A stretch of 64,000 nucleotides of DNA from Caballeronia sp. dw_19 (GCF_018449515.1 NZ_JAAVUQ010000007.1:62001-126000); one strand, 5' to 3'; shown: positions 17,293 to 26,687, counted from the first letter of the stretch. A program made the numbers and translations. The notes: a model not told the origin generated them from the sequence alone.

Positions 17293-17681
17293 AGGAAGGA
17301 TGTCCAGTATCGATGTGTGGCGTTTAAAGGCTGCACGAAGAATAGATGAGCGTGTGGCGCGTGTAATGTCGCTGGCTGCGAGGCGTTCACCTCTGCCAAG
17401 CGTCCTCGACGCATGACGACATTTTAACCGCCCGTTGTCCATTTCAAGGCCTCAGCCGCTGCCGTGACCTGGAAGCACATCATTAATAGATACAAATCAT
17501 ACCGTTTATTGTAAATGGTTGATGACGCGGAGAAATGCGCGAGCCTGTCGGCGTCGCCCCGGACACGTGCTCATATAGATCGACAAATCAACTCGCGTTC
17601 GGCCCGGCGGGTGCGCAGCGGGCGCCCCGCATCGCTGGGATAATCGAGTTTTCTCTCTCTCGACCCTGAAAGGATCCACAC
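17293..17681. promoter_or_regulatory. Divergent promoter region, phnW-like / beta-hydroxyacid dehydrogenase
   Basis: 389 bp without a supported gene. It contains the second copy of the 31-bp promoter block (17487-17517) pointing at the phnW-like gene, and the ribosome site AAGGA of the rightward dehydrogenase at about 17670. Confidence 0.55.
17487..17517 (-). promoter_or_regulatory. Duplicated 31-bp promoter/operator, copy 2 (towards phnW-like gene)
   Basis: Exact reverse complement of 13211-13241. On the minus strand it reads TTTACA-N17-TATCTA, 195 bp upstream of the phnW-like start, so it would drive leftward transcription. Similarity to copy 1 fades gradually beyond the 31 bp on the upstream side. 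Confidence 0.65.
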
Positions 17682-18593
17682 GTGACCGAACCTGCAAACT
17701 CCTCTTCCAGCGGCCCCGTGCGCCGTGTCGCGTTTCTTGGCCTGGGCGTCATGGGTTATCCGATGGCCGGCCACCTTGCCAAAGCCGGCCTCGACGTCAC
17801 GGTGTACAACCGAACCCACGCCAAGGCCGAGCAATGGGTGACCGAACACGGCGGACAGGCAGCACGGACACCGCGCGAAGCCGCATCGAAAGCAGACCTG
17901 GTGCTGGCGTGCGTAGGCAACGACGATGACCTGCGCAGCATCACGCTGGGCGACGACGGCGCTTTCGCCGGCATGGCTCAAGGAACCACATTCGTCGATC
18001 ACACAACCGCATCCGCCAATGTGGCGCGTGAGCTGGCGGAGATCGCGGACGCACGCGGGCTGGCCTTCATTGACGCCCCCGTGTCCGGCGGCCAGGCAGG
18101 CGCGCAAACAGGCAAGCTGACCATCATGTGCGGTGGCGCCAAGGATGTCTTTGAACGCGTCCGCACCACCCTCGATCACTACGCGACGGCCGTTACGTTG
18201 ATCGGCCCGGCCGGCGCAGGGCAACTCGCGAAGATGGTCAACCAGATCTGCATCGCCGGAGTGGTTCAGGGTCTGTCGGAGGCGGTTAATTTCGGCCAGT
18301 TGTCTGGCCTCGACATGCCGCTCGTACTCGATGTAATCGGCAAGGGCGCGGCAGCAAGCTGGCAGATGGACAATCGCGGCAAGACCATGATCGACGGCAA
18401 GTTCGACTACGGCTTTGCCGTCGACTGGATGCGCAAGGACCTGGGCTTCTGTCTCGACGAAGCGAAGCGCAACGGCGCTTCCCTGCCCATGACCGCACTC
18501 GTCGACCAGTTCTACGGCGACATACAGGCACTCGGCGGCAATCGCTTCGATACATCCAGCCTGATCTGGCGCCTGCGCAAACTCAAGAGCTAG
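17682..18593 (+). CDS. Beta-hydroxyacid dehydrogenase (3-hydroxyisobutyrate / 2-hydroxy-3-oxopropionate / sulfolactaldehyde reductase family)
   Basis: 303 aa from a GTG at 17682 with AAGGA 9 bases upstream. The Rossmann motif FLGLGVMGYPMAGHLAKAG is at ~16-34, the substrate signature DAPVSGGQAGAQTGKL at ~130 and catalytic Lys in GAGQLAKMVNQ at ~182. The family includes MmsB, GarR and YihU, the last a sulfolactaldehyde reductase. Beside xsc and sau genes, a role in reducing a sulfo-aldehyde or semialdehyde is possible, but specificity is not readable here. It converges on sauU with only 16 bp between stops. Confidence 0.85.
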   Translation: MTEPANSSSSGPVRRVAFLGLGVMGYPMAGHLAKAGLDVTVYNRTHAKAEQWVTEHGGQAARTPREAASKADLVLACVGNDDDLRSITLGDDGAFAGMAQGTTFVDHTTASANVARELAEIADARGLAFIDAPVSGGQAGAQTGKLTIMCGGAKDVFERVRTTLDHYATAVTLIGPAGAGQLAKMVNQICIAGVVQGLSEAVNFGQLSGLDMPLVLDVIGKGAAASWQMDNRGKTMIDGKFDYGFAVDWMRKDLGFCLDEAKRNGASLPMTALVDQFYGDIQALGGNRFDTSSLIWRLRKLKS

Positions 18594-18609
18594 TTTCAGG
18601 CTCCGCACT

Positions 18610-20001
18610 TCACTTGCGCCAGCGCAACGGCCGGCGCAGGTGATGCCGCTCCAGCCGCAAGCCGGGCGCTGCTTGCAGGAACGCGGGGATGCCGCCAAGC
18701 GAACCGGCCTCGGTACGGTCGCGTTCCTCGTCGGCATCGACCGTCTTCAACGGGTTGATGAACAATGCCGCCACCATGCCCACTGCAAGCAGGCATGCCG
18801 AGATAGTGAACGGGACGTTGTAGCTGCCCGTCGTTTCGATCAGGTAACCGAACACGACCGGCGACACCATGCCCGCCACACCGAAGCCGGTGTTCATCAT
18901 GCCGCCGGCGGTGCCCGCGTATTTTCCCGCGATATCGAGTGGCAATGTCCAGAGCACAGGATTGGTGATCTCCAGGAAGAAGAACGACGCCGACAGGAAC
19001 AGCACGGCCGTCACCGGATTCGCTGTACTAACCATTGGCACCAGGAATGCGAGCGAACCGCCCAATCCCACCACCAGCACGGAACAGCGTGCGAAGCGCA
19101 GCCGGCCAGTCATCTTGAAGATCTTGTCGGACAGCGTCCCGCCGAGCGTATCGCCTATCACGCCCGCCAGCAGCGGCAAGGCGGTGAAAAGCGCGAGTTG
19201 CTTGAGATCGAATCCCCGCGACTCCTTGAGATAAGACGGCAACCACGTCAAGTAGACCCATAGCAGCCAGCCGTAGCAAAAATCGACGAAGGTCACGAGC
19301 CACATGCGGTGCATCAGCTTTCGCCACGGCGTCGCGCAATGTTTGGCACGGTCGCAGTCGCCCACGTGATAGCCGATCTCCGCTGTTTCTTGCGGCGTGA
19401 TGCGACGGTGCTGTTCGGGAGAGTTCGTGAACACGCACAGATAAAGCACGGTCCACGCAAGACTGGCGACACCGAGCAGAATGAATGCATCGCGCCATCC
19501 GCCTGTTGCCACGACCGCGAGCACGAGCGGCGGCGTCACGGCCCCACCGAGCCGCGCGAAGCTATGAGTGATTCCTTGCGCAAAACCGCGTTCGGCGACC
19601 GGCATCCAGTAGGTAAAGGCACGGGTCGCCGTCGGAAATGCACCACCCTCGCCCACGCCGAGCATGAAGCGCAAGCCGACGAGCATCGCCACGCTGCCGG
19701 CAAAGCCGGTTGCAAGCGTCGCAACACCCCATATGAGCGAAAGCACGGTGAGCACACGCTTGGGTCCGTACTTGTCGGCAAGCCAGCCACCCACAATCTG
19801 CATGACGGCATACGGATACGCGAACGCGGAAAACACAAGGCCAAGCTGCCCCGACGTCAATCCCATCTCATGCCGGATGATGGGGCCGGCTACGGCAATG
19901 TTCACGCGATCGATGTATGAGATGAAATACATCAGGCACATGACCGCGAGAATGATGTGACGCGTCTTGACACGCCGCGGTTGCGTCGCTTGCTGTTCCA
20001 T
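18610..20001 (-). CDS. sauU: MFS organic-anion transporter, probable sulfoacetate permease
   Basis: 463 aa with about 12 hydrophobic segments, of the anion:cation symporter (glucarate/phthalate) type. The loop WLADKYGPKRVLT between TM2 and TM3 and the VGEGGAFPTATRAF segment are typical. It is the distal gene of a leftward set with sauS and sauT, the order and content of the sulfoacetate operon described in Cupriavidus necator H16. It is therefore the likely sulfoacetate importer. GGAG lies upstream of the ATG at 20001. A 142-bp gap separates it from sauS, so it may have its own promoter. Confidence 0.8.
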   Translation of the reverse strand: MEQQATQPRRVKTRHIILAVMCLMYFISYIDRVNIAVAGPIIRHEMGLTSGQLGLVFSAFAYPYAVMQIVGGWLADKYGPKRVLTVLSLIWGVATLATGFAGSVAMLVGLRFMLGVGEGGAFPTATRAFTYWMPVAERGFAQGITHSFARLGGAVTPPLVLAVVATGGWRDAFILLGVASLAWTVLYLCVFTNSPEQHRRITPQETAEIGYHVGDCDRAKHCATPWRKLMHRMWLVTFVDFCYGWLLWVYLTWLPSYLKESRGFDLKQLALFTALPLLAGVIGDTLGGTLSDKIFKMTGRLRFARCSVLVVGLGGSLAFLVPMVSTANPVTAVLFLSASFFFLEITNPVLWTLPLDIAGKYAGTAGGMMNTGFGVAGMVSPVVFGYLIETTGSYNVPFTISACLLAVGMVAALFINPLKTVDADEERDRTEAGSLGGIPAFLQAAPGLRLERHHLRRPLRWRK

Positions 20002-20143
20002 GCTGTCTCCTGTCTCTTCCGTGTGACGTCTTTGACGTTCGTGGTCGGTGCTTCGATGCTTATTTCGTTTCGCTTATTTCGTATTGCGGCTTTTGGGTCG
20101 GAGGCTTCCTTGCGTGAGTAGATATAGTTCGCGCCTTGGCGGA

Positions 20144-21772
20144 TCAGCTTTGCAGCAACTTCAACCGCTGTACCTTGCCCGACGGCCCGCGCGGCAGCTC
20201 GTCGATCAGGCGGAATTCCTTCGGCGTCTTGAAGCGGCCGAGTTCGCGCAGGCAGTGATTCCTGAGATCGGTGAGATCGAGGGCAAGTGGACCGTCGAGC
20301 GTGCGCGGAACGATGAATGCAACAATCTCCTGTCCATACGCGGCATCCGGCAGGCCGACCGCAGCAGCATCGAGCACGCCCGGGTGCTTCAGCAACGCCT
20401 CATCAATCTCGCGCGGCGCAATGTTCTCGCCGCCTTTAATGATCAGTTCCTTCGAGCGGCCGTTGATATAGAAGTAACCTTCCGCATCGCGGTAACCAAG
20501 GTCACCCGTGCGTAGCCAGCCGTCCTCCGTGAACGCCGCTCGCGTCTCTTCCGGGCGCTTGTAGTAGCCGCTCATCACCTGTTCGCCGTGCAACACGATC
20601 TCGCCGCATTCATCGTTGGCACAATCGCGGCCTTGTGCGTCGATCACGCGGGCGCTCGCACCGCACGGCAAGCCGATGCTGCCCATTCGCCTCTTTTCGA
20701 CCTCATATGGATTACTAAATACTGGAGCCGCGGTCTCCGTCATGCCCATCGTTTCGATCACGCCGATTCCAAAGCGTGCCTCAAACGCCCGGTGATGTTC
20801 GACCGGCAGCGCCGCCGATGCGCTGCGGCAAAACTTGAGCGCGGACAGGTCGAAGGCGTAATCGTCCTGCTGGTTGAGCAGATAAGCGACGATCGTAGGT
20901 ACCACGTTGATCCAGGTGCAGCCGTGACGCGTGACATCGCGCCAAAACGTTCGGGCCGAGAAACGCGGCGCGACGACGACGGAACCGCCGTGATGCAACG
21001 GGGCCAGAAGCGTCACCACCAAGCCGTTGATGTGAAAAAGCGGTAGCGACGCGAGCACGCGATCGTCAGCAGTGAGCCGGTGCTCGGCTGTGATCGTGCG
21101 CGCGTTCGCCAGCAGGTTGCGATGCGTGAGGAGTACGCCTTTAGGCAGACCGGTCGTGCCTGAGGTGTACATCAGAAGCGCGACGTCTTCCGCACGCGGA
21201 GAATTTTCACTGACAGTAGCCAACTGCGATGTAACAGGCCGCGCTGAAGGCTGCGTTGCGGCATCGGCGAGCACCAGTTCCGGAGGCGCGAACACCGGTG
21301 CCTGAAGCGCGTCAGGCTCGGTGGTGACGACCAGGATCTCGCGATTGAAACCTTCTTCGCGCAACGCTGCAATGGCGGACGTAATCGCCACCCGCGATTC
21401 CTCCGAGACAAATATGGCCCGTGTATCCGAATGCTCGACGATATAACGCACCTGCGACGGTTGGCACAGCAGGTTCAAGGGATTGGCTATGAGCCCGCTG
21501 TACATCGCCGCAAGGAGCAGCGTGGCCGTCTGGATGCCGTTGCCCATGAACACCGAGACAACATCGCCCGGCTTCAGACCCGCGTCGTGAAAACGGGCAT
21601 CGAGCGTCTGGCAAGCGTCACGCAATTCGCCGAACGTCAGCACGCCGGCGTGGCTTGGGATCGGACTGACATCCGCATTAGCGTCATCGGCTGGCGCGAG
21701 CAGGAAGGGTTTGTCGGGGAACTGCGCGGCGCGTTCGTCGATCAACTCGCGCAAGGTGGCAGGCGTGTTCAT
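20144..21772 (-). CDS. sauS: AMP-forming acyl-CoA ligase, probable sulfoacetate:CoA ligase
   Basis: 542-aa ANL-superfamily adenylate-forming enzyme. The P-loop motif LLMYTSGTTGLPKGV is at ~197-211, a middle motif GMTETAAPVF, the hinge WLRTGDLGYRDAEGYFYI, and a C-terminal PRGPSGKVQRLKL with catalytic Lys. The start ATG at 21772 overlaps the sauT stop by ATGA. SauS activates sulfoacetate to sulfoacetyl-CoA, which SauT reduces. Substrate is assigned from the sauT/sauU/sauR context; the fold alone would also allow other carboxylic acids. Confidence 0.85.
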   Translation of the reverse strand: MNTPATLRELIDERAAQFPDKPFLLAPADDANADVSPIPSHAGVLTFGELRDACQTLDARFHDAGLKPGDVVSVFMGNGIQTATLLLAAMYSGLIANPLNLLCQPSQVRYIVEHSDTRAIFVSEESRVAITSAIAALREEGFNREILVVTTEPDALQAPVFAPPELVLADAATQPSARPVTSQLATVSENSPRAEDVALLMYTSGTTGLPKGVLLTHRNLLANARTITAEHRLTADDRVLASLPLFHINGLVVTLLAPLHHGGSVVVAPRFSARTFWRDVTRHGCTWINVVPTIVAYLLNQQDDYAFDLSALKFCRSASAALPVEHHRAFEARFGIGVIETMGMTETAAPVFSNPYEVEKRRMGSIGLPCGASARVIDAQGRDCANDECGEIVLHGEQVMSGYYKRPEETRAAFTEDGWLRTGDLGYRDAEGYFYINGRSKELIIKGGENIAPREIDEALLKHPGVLDAAAVGLPDAAYGQEIVAFIVPRTLDGPLALDLTDLRNHCLRELGRFKTPKEFRLIDELPRGPSGKVQRLKLLQS

Positions 21773-23193
21773 CGACCGTACCTCTTGAAGAAATCACCGA
21801 GTAAGTCGTCCACCTCCGGAACGCGTTCTTCGATGGGATAAGCGACCCGCGTGATGTTCAGGTAGTGACGAAAGCCGAGGTTCTCGGAGAAGTTGTTGCG
21901 GCCCCAGGTGCCGCAACCCATCGACAGCGAAAAAGGCAGACCATTGTCGAAATTACCCCCGGTTGCGAGGCAATGCGCCTGATTGAAGATGACGCGGGCG
22001 ACCGGCAAGTTCATGCCGAGTTGCACGGCTTCCGCGGGATCAGCGGAATGCAGCCCGACCGAGTGGCCCGCACCCATGTACGCGTAGATGCGCTGCACGA
22101 TCGAGGTGGCGTCTGCGAAATCCCTCGCGCGATAGACGGTCAGCACGGGTGAAAGCTTTTCACCCGAGAACGGATGCTCCTCGCCGAACCCATCTTCCTC
22201 GACCATCAGGAAAGCGGGCGCCTTGGCCGCGATGTCATCGAGACCGGCTAACCGGGCGATCTCAACTGCGGACTTCGCCGTGCAGTGCGCGGAGAGTTTC
22301 CCCCCCGTCCACATTGCCGCTTGCAGGCGTTCCTTTTGCGCCGCGTCGAGTAACGCTCCGCCGTTTTCAGCGAGTGCGTTAAGTGCAGCCCGATACACCG
22401 CGTCCACAATCACGACACTGTTTTCGGATGAACAACTGGTGGCGTTATCGAAGGTCTTGGAGAGCCGAGTTTTCCGCGCCGCGTCATTCAGATCCGCCGA
22501 TGCAGCGACAATCAATGCCACGTTGCCCGCACCTACGCCAAACGCGGGCGTGCCGCTCGTGTAAGCCATGCGGACATTGGCCTGCGATCCCGTCGCGACC
22601 ACGAGATCGCACAGCGGTAGTAATGCTGCTGTCGCCGCCTTGGTGATCGGCGGCGACAGCACCTGAACGAGATCGGTGGACAAGCTCGCCTTGGCGAATT
22701 GCGCGTGGATGAATTCAATCAGCAACGCGCACGATGAATACCCCTTCGGCGATGGTGCAACGATTACCGCGTTGCCGCATTTCAGCGCGTTGATAATCTT
22801 GTTAGCGGGCGTGGCGGCGGGGTTGGTTGAAGGCGTAATCGCGGCAACCACACCCACCGCTCGCGCGATCTCGACGATTCCGGTAGCTGAATTCCGGCTG
22901 ATCACTCCGCAGGTTTTGGCATCGTGCAAATCGCGCAGCAGACCGAGCGTCTTCCGATAATTCTTGCGAAACTTGTCGTCGGCGTTGCCGAGGCCCGTGT
23001 CTCGCACGGCAATCTCTGCCAGCCGCCGGTTGCGACCGGGTTCCATGATTGCCCACGCCACAGCGGCGGCGGCTGTATCCAGAACGTCCTGCCCCGCGTG
23101 TTCGAAACTTTTCTGCGCCGCGCGTGCCCGCGCGACCTGTTCCGCTACGACGGCGGTCGTCTCCACTTCCACTGCGCTGATGTGTCCATTCAT
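21769..23193 (-). CDS. sauT: CoA-acylating aldehyde dehydrogenase, probable sulfoacetaldehyde dehydrogenase (acylating)
   Basis: 474-aa member of the acylating aldehyde dehydrogenase (EutE/PduP/SucD-like) group. The catalytic Cys sits in DNATSCSSENSVVIVD (~250) and the ITPSTNPAATPANKIINALK cofactor segment at ~120. It would reduce sulfoacetyl-CoA to sulfoacetaldehyde, the substrate of Xsc. Coupled to sauS by an ATGA overlap and divergent from the IclR gene sauR, matching the sauRSTU arrangement. Good GGAG ribosome site before the ATG at 23193. Confidence 0.87.
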   Translation of the reverse strand: MNGHISAVEVETTAVVAEQVARARAAQKSFEHAGQDVLDTAAAAVAWAIMEPGRNRRLAEIAVRDTGLGNADDKFRKNYRKTLGLLRDLHDAKTCGVISRNSATGIVEIARAVGVVAAITPSTNPAATPANKIINALKCGNAVIVAPSPKGYSSCALLIEFIHAQFAKASLSTDLVQVLSPPITKAATAALLPLCDLVVATGSQANVRMAYTSGTPAFGVGAGNVALIVAASADLNDAARKTRLSKTFDNATSCSSENSVVIVDAVYRAALNALAENGGALLDAAQKERLQAAMWTGGKLSAHCTAKSAVEIARLAGLDDIAAKAPAFLMVEEDGFGEEHPFSGEKLSPVLTVYRARDFADATSIVQRIYAYMGAGHSVGLHSADPAEAVQLGMNLPVARVIFNQAHCLATGGNFDNGLPFSLSMGCGTWGRNNFSENLGFRHYLNITRVAYPIEERVPEVDDLLGDFFKRYGR

Positions 23194-23313
23194 TACGCGT
23201 CGCTCCGGCTAAAATAATCACGGTGATTTGCAATCTACTCAGCCACGCGTACAGCGAAGTCCCGTTTTCCGATCTAACCCTCGCTACCCCTCCCATAGCA
23301 GCGAAAAATACAG

Positions 23314-23341
23314 TTTTCGGGACGTTTCGCAGTCCCGAAAA
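23314..23341. promoter_or_regulatory. Perfect inverted repeat between sauT and sauR, probable SauR operator
   Basis: TTTTCGGGAC (23314-23323) and GTCCCGAAAA (23332-23341) are perfect 10-bp arms with an 8-nt spacer, in the divergent sauT/sauR promoter region. A partial half-site GTCCCGTTTT lies about 50 bp to the left. Confidence 0.75.
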
Positions 23342-23395
23342 GCGATAAAGTTGATGCAAATCCTCCATAGAAATCTACGACGTTCAGGAGACGGA

Positions 23396-24160
23396 ATGTC
23401 GACATCAAACCAATCCAACGCAGCCGCCGTGCGCGCATTTCGGGTACTCGAAACATTGGCTCAGGCGGGGCGCCCTCTTTCGATGACCGATCTCGTCGAC
23501 GCACTCGCGCTGCCCAAGCAGACCGTGCATCGCATCCTGGTGCAGTTGACGGATGCGTACCTCATCACGCGCGGCGCTGGCGACCGGTTGTATGAATGTT
23601 CGCCACGGGTGCGCTCGCTCGCGGTCAACGTGCTGATGCACGCCGGTCCTGCGGCGGCACGCCATGCGCTGCTCGAGCAACTGGTGGAAAAGATCGGGGA
23701 GACGTGCAACCTGACAATGTTGTCGGGTAACGACGTGGTTTATGTCGATCGCGTGGAGACGGAGTGGCCGTTGCGCATGCATTTGCAGCCGGGTTCGCAC
23801 GTGCCCCTGCATTGCTCGGCAAGCGGCAAATTGCTGCTGAGCTTCATGCCACGGGAACGGCGCGAGCGGATGATCGAGACACTGCCGTTGCGCGCGTATT
23901 CGGAACGGACCATTGTCGACCGTGACGCTTTGCGCCACGAACTGAGCACGACGCGCCGGCGCCTGCTCGCGATCAACAACCAGGAGCACTTGCAGGGGCT
24001 GATCGCTATCGCGGTGCCGGTGATGCTCGATCGCAATCGGGCGTGCGCGGCCATCGCGGTGCAGGCGCCAATCGGTCGCGTCGCGCTCGACGATCTGCTC
24101 GCGTTTGTGCCTGACCTGCGTCTTGCTGCTGCGGAAACGGCTAAGACGTTTCACGATTGA
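23396..24160 (+). CDS. sauR: IclR-family transcriptional regulator (SauR-like)
   Basis: 254 aa from the ATG at 23396 with AGGAG 6 bases upstream; the open frame continues upstream but without a ribosome site. N-terminal winged helix (VRAFRVLETL through PKQTVHRILVQL, ~8-70) and a C-terminal effector domain with LHCSASGKLLLSFMP and LIAIAVPVMLD. Divergent from sauT, as SauR is in the known sulfoacetate operon. Its product likely binds the 10-bp inverted repeat at 23314-23341. The effector, sulfoacetate or sulfoacetyl-CoA, is inferred. Confidence 0.88.
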   Translation: MSTSNQSNAAAVRAFRVLETLAQAGRPLSMTDLVDALALPKQTVHRILVQLTDAYLITRGAGDRLYECSPRVRSLAVNVLMHAGPAAARHALLEQLVEKIGETCNLTMLSGNDVVYVDRVETEWPLRMHLQPGSHVPLHCSASGKLLLSFMPRERRERMIETLPLRAYSERTIVDRDALRHELSTTRRRLLAINNQEHLQGLIAIAVPVMLDRNRACAAIAVQAPIGRVALDDLLAFVPDLRLAAAETAKTFHD

Positions 24161-24204
24161 TTGCAAATTCTTGCGTCGAAGGCGACGTGCGGGTTACCGA
24201 GGAT

Positions 24205-24606
24205 GGGGTTCGTTCGCACTCGGGGTGGGCGGTTCTGGGGGTAGTGGGCGGGGTTAGTGCCGGGGTGGTCGGTTCTGGGGTTAGCGGTCGGGGTCAATGC
24301 CGGGTTGCTGCTTTCGGCCGTGGTGGTCTGCGAGAGTTGGATTTTCTCTTTATCACTATTAGCCACTGTGCGTGGCGGCACGTCATTTCTTTGTCCAAAG
24401 CGACAAAGAAACGAAGCAAAGAAAGCGCTTTTAAACCACGCTACCCTAAGTGTCCACAGCGTGCAGTTTCTATTCATAGGTGCCCCAAAAGCACGGTGCT
24501 CGCCAGAGCCACGGATGTGTGAAACCCTCCTTCTCGCGAATCCTGACATGAACACGCTTCGCCCCCAACGCTCTCGGGCAAGCACCATTGCCAAGGAACC
24601 CGCGCG
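24205..24606 (+). repeat. Repeat arm C (left arm of copy 2)
   Basis: Core at about 24327-24510, differing from arm A by a few bases. The outer end begins GTTCGTTCGCACTCGGGG. Confidence 0.85.
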
Positions 24607-24954
24607 GCCTCACGCGTCTTCACTGCGTCATGGCTTGGCCGGTTGGCGGCGTAGTTTGCGCCGTCGTCTTCGCGGGTTGCGGTCGGACGCATATTTAAAG
24701 CTTCCTTCTTTTTTGATTGCTTGCGTGGCCTGCACCTTATTTTCGCCTACTATGGCCTTGCGCATTTCGATGCGCCTCGTTTCTATGCGGGTTATTAATA
24801 TGATTCGAAGTGCGTACTAATCTGGTGGTTGGTTGTCCGCGGATAGCGCGAGGTGATTGGCGAAGCTGGCCACGGGGGCCCTCCAGCGCAAGCCACTCAC
24901 CCAACCTACCAAGAAACGAAGCCTTAAATGCGGGTGGGGCCGAGCGGGTTGCCG

Positions 24955-25372
24955 GGCGAATTGTGCTTGCCCGAGAGCGTACGGGGCGAAGCGTGTTCGT
25001 GTCAGGATTCGCGAGAAGGAGGGGTTCAAACATCCTCCGCTCTGGCGAGCACCGTGCTTTTGGGGCACCTATGAATAGAAACTGCACGCTGTGGACACTT
25101 AGGGTAGCGTGGTTTAAAAGCGTTTTCTTTGCTTCGTTTCTTTGTCGCTTTGGACAAAGAAATGACGTGCCGCCACGCACAGTGGCTAATAGTGATAAAG
25201 AGAAAATCCGACTCAGGCAGACCACTAACACTGAAAGCAGCAACCCGGCATTGACCCCGACCGCTAACGCCGAAAGCATCAACCCCGACCACTAACACCG
25301 AAAGCACCGCCCGCCCCCTGCCCATCGAGCGCCAGCAGACCTCCCCCCCAGTGCGAACGAACCCAAATCCAA
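24955..25372 (-). repeat. Repeat arm D (right arm of copy 2, inverted)
   Basis: Core at about 25040-25222. Its inner segment is closer to arm A than to arm B, including the GCGTACGGGGCGAAGCGTG block. The outer end stops within ~10 bp of the iseU stop codon. Confidence 0.85.
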
Positions 25373-25382
25373 CATCAACCTC

Positions 25383-26687
25383 TCATTGCGCCCGGGTGAT
25401 CGCATCGAAGGTATCCCTCCGCGGTTCCATCTTGTGCGCGCACCACGCCGACAGCAACGCGGACAACACCACATACACGCACACGGCCCACGGCTTGCCG
25501 TCGTTCAGCCGCAGAAGCGCAGTCGCAATGATCGGCGTAAGGCCGCTAGCGAAGATTCCCGAAAACTGATACACGAACGAGATGCCCGTGTAGCGGACCT
25601 CGGCATCGAACAACTCGGCGAACAACGCAGCTTCCGGACCGTAGACCATTGCATAGAAAATACCGAACGGAATCACGATCGCGAGCCACACGATCATGGT
25701 GTTGCCGGCCTGATTTTCCATCAGCCAGAACGCCGGCAGCACCGAGAGCCCGCAAATTATCGAGCCCCACCGGTACACGCGCGTACGGCCCATCAGGTCC
25801 GACATCTTGCCGAACAACGGAATGAAAAAGCACATCACAATAGCGGCCATCATGACGCCCGTGAGCGCTTCGGTCCGGCTCATCGCGAGATGCTGCGTGA
25901 GATAACCAATCATGAACACGGCGAAGATGTTGAAGAAAACGCCGTCAATCCAGCGTGCTCCCATACCAAGCAGCACAGAACGGCGATACCGCGTGATCAT
26001 GTCGATGAACGGAACCTTCACGTCGCGCCGGGTGCGCTTGAGCGCCAGGAACTCAGGTGTCTCCATGACTTTGACGCGAATATAAAGCCCAATCACCACC
26101 AGCCCGAGCGACATGGCGAACGCGAGGCGCCAGCCCCACGAGAGAAACGCGCTCTCCGGCAGCAACTTCGAGATCGCTGCAACCACGCCCGACGCGAGAC
26201 ACAAGCCGATCGACAAACCGATCTGCGGCAAGCTCGCGTAAAGTCCACGTCGATTAGGCGGCGCATATTCATAAGCCATCAGCACAGCCCCGCCCCACTC
26301 TCCACCAAGCCCGATGCCCTGCAGCACGCGCAACGCCAGCAGCAGGATCGGCGCCCAGATGCCTATCTGCGCGTACGTCGGCACGAAGGCCACGCCCGCG
26401 GTCGAGATCCCCATGATGATGAGCGTGCAGATGAGCGCGGATTTGCGTCCGACCTTGTCGCCGAAATGGCCGAAGATAATGCCGCCGAGCGGCCGGGTAA
26501 CGAAGCCGACAGCGAACGTACCGTAGGCAAGCATGGTGGAGACAAGCGGATCGTGCGCCGGAAAATACAGCTTGTTGAATACGATGCCTGCCACCACGCC
26601 GTACAGGAAAAAGTCGTACCACTCGACGGTGGCCCCGATGACGCTCGCGAACGCAACGCGGCGGATAACCTTGTTATCGACTGCCAT
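25383..26687 (-). CDS. iseU: MFS (metabolite:H+ symporter) transporter, probable isethionate permease
   Basis: 434 aa from the ATG at 26687 with GGAGAAG upstream; the 28-codon extension beyond is not supported. About 12 TM segments. MHS-subfamily signatures: ASVIGATVEWYDFFLYG at the N-terminus, FGHFGDKVGRKSALI between TM2 and TM3, and LGGEWGGAVLMAYEYAP. It sits directly downstream of a GMC dehydrogenase and a divergent IclR gene, the iseU-iseJ-iseR arrangement of isethionate degraders. The substrate call depends on that context. Its 3' end abuts repeat arm D. Confidence 0.75.
   Translation of the reverse strand: MAVDNKVIRRVAFASVIGATVEWYDFFLYGVVAGIVFNKLYFPAHDPLVSTMLAYGTFAVGFVTRPLGGIIFGHFGDKVGRKSALICTLIIMGISTAGVAFVPTYAQIGIWAPILLLALRVLQGIGLGGEWGGAVLMAYEYAPPNRRGLYASLPQIGLSIGLCLASGVVAAISKLLPESAFLSWGWRLAFAMSLGLVVIGLYIRVKVMETPEFLALKRTRRDVKVPFIDMITRYRRSVLLGMGARWIDGVFFNIFAVFMIGYLTQHLAMSRTEALTGVMMAAIVMCFFIPLFGKMSDLMGRTRVYRWGSIICGLSVLPAFWLMENQAGNTMIVWLAIVIPFGIFYAMVYGPEAALFAELFDAEVRYTGISFVYQFSGIFASGLTPIIATALLRLNDGKPWAVCVYVVLSALLSAWCAHKMEPRRDTFDAITRAQ

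Larger units (their letters stand above)
24205..25372. repeat. Palindromic repeat element, copy 2 (~1.2 kb, inverted arms)
   Basis: Same architecture as 622-1705: arm C (24205-24606, + sense) and arm D (24955-25372, inverted) with near-identical cores, the TTTCTTTGTC / GACAAAGAAA hairpin and skewed outer tails. Both tails end at the same GTTCGTTCGCACT / AGTGCGAACGAAC boundary string. The centre shares recognisable but diverged blocks with copy 1, for example GCGGATAGCGCG. It lies between sauR and iseU and carries no credible gene. Confidence 0.85.

Noticed and set aside
13211..17517. The 31-bp inverted copies as transposon ends
   Set aside because: Not fully excluded, but they contain well-spaced promoter elements, no transposase lies between them, and no target duplication was seen, so the promoter reading is preferred.
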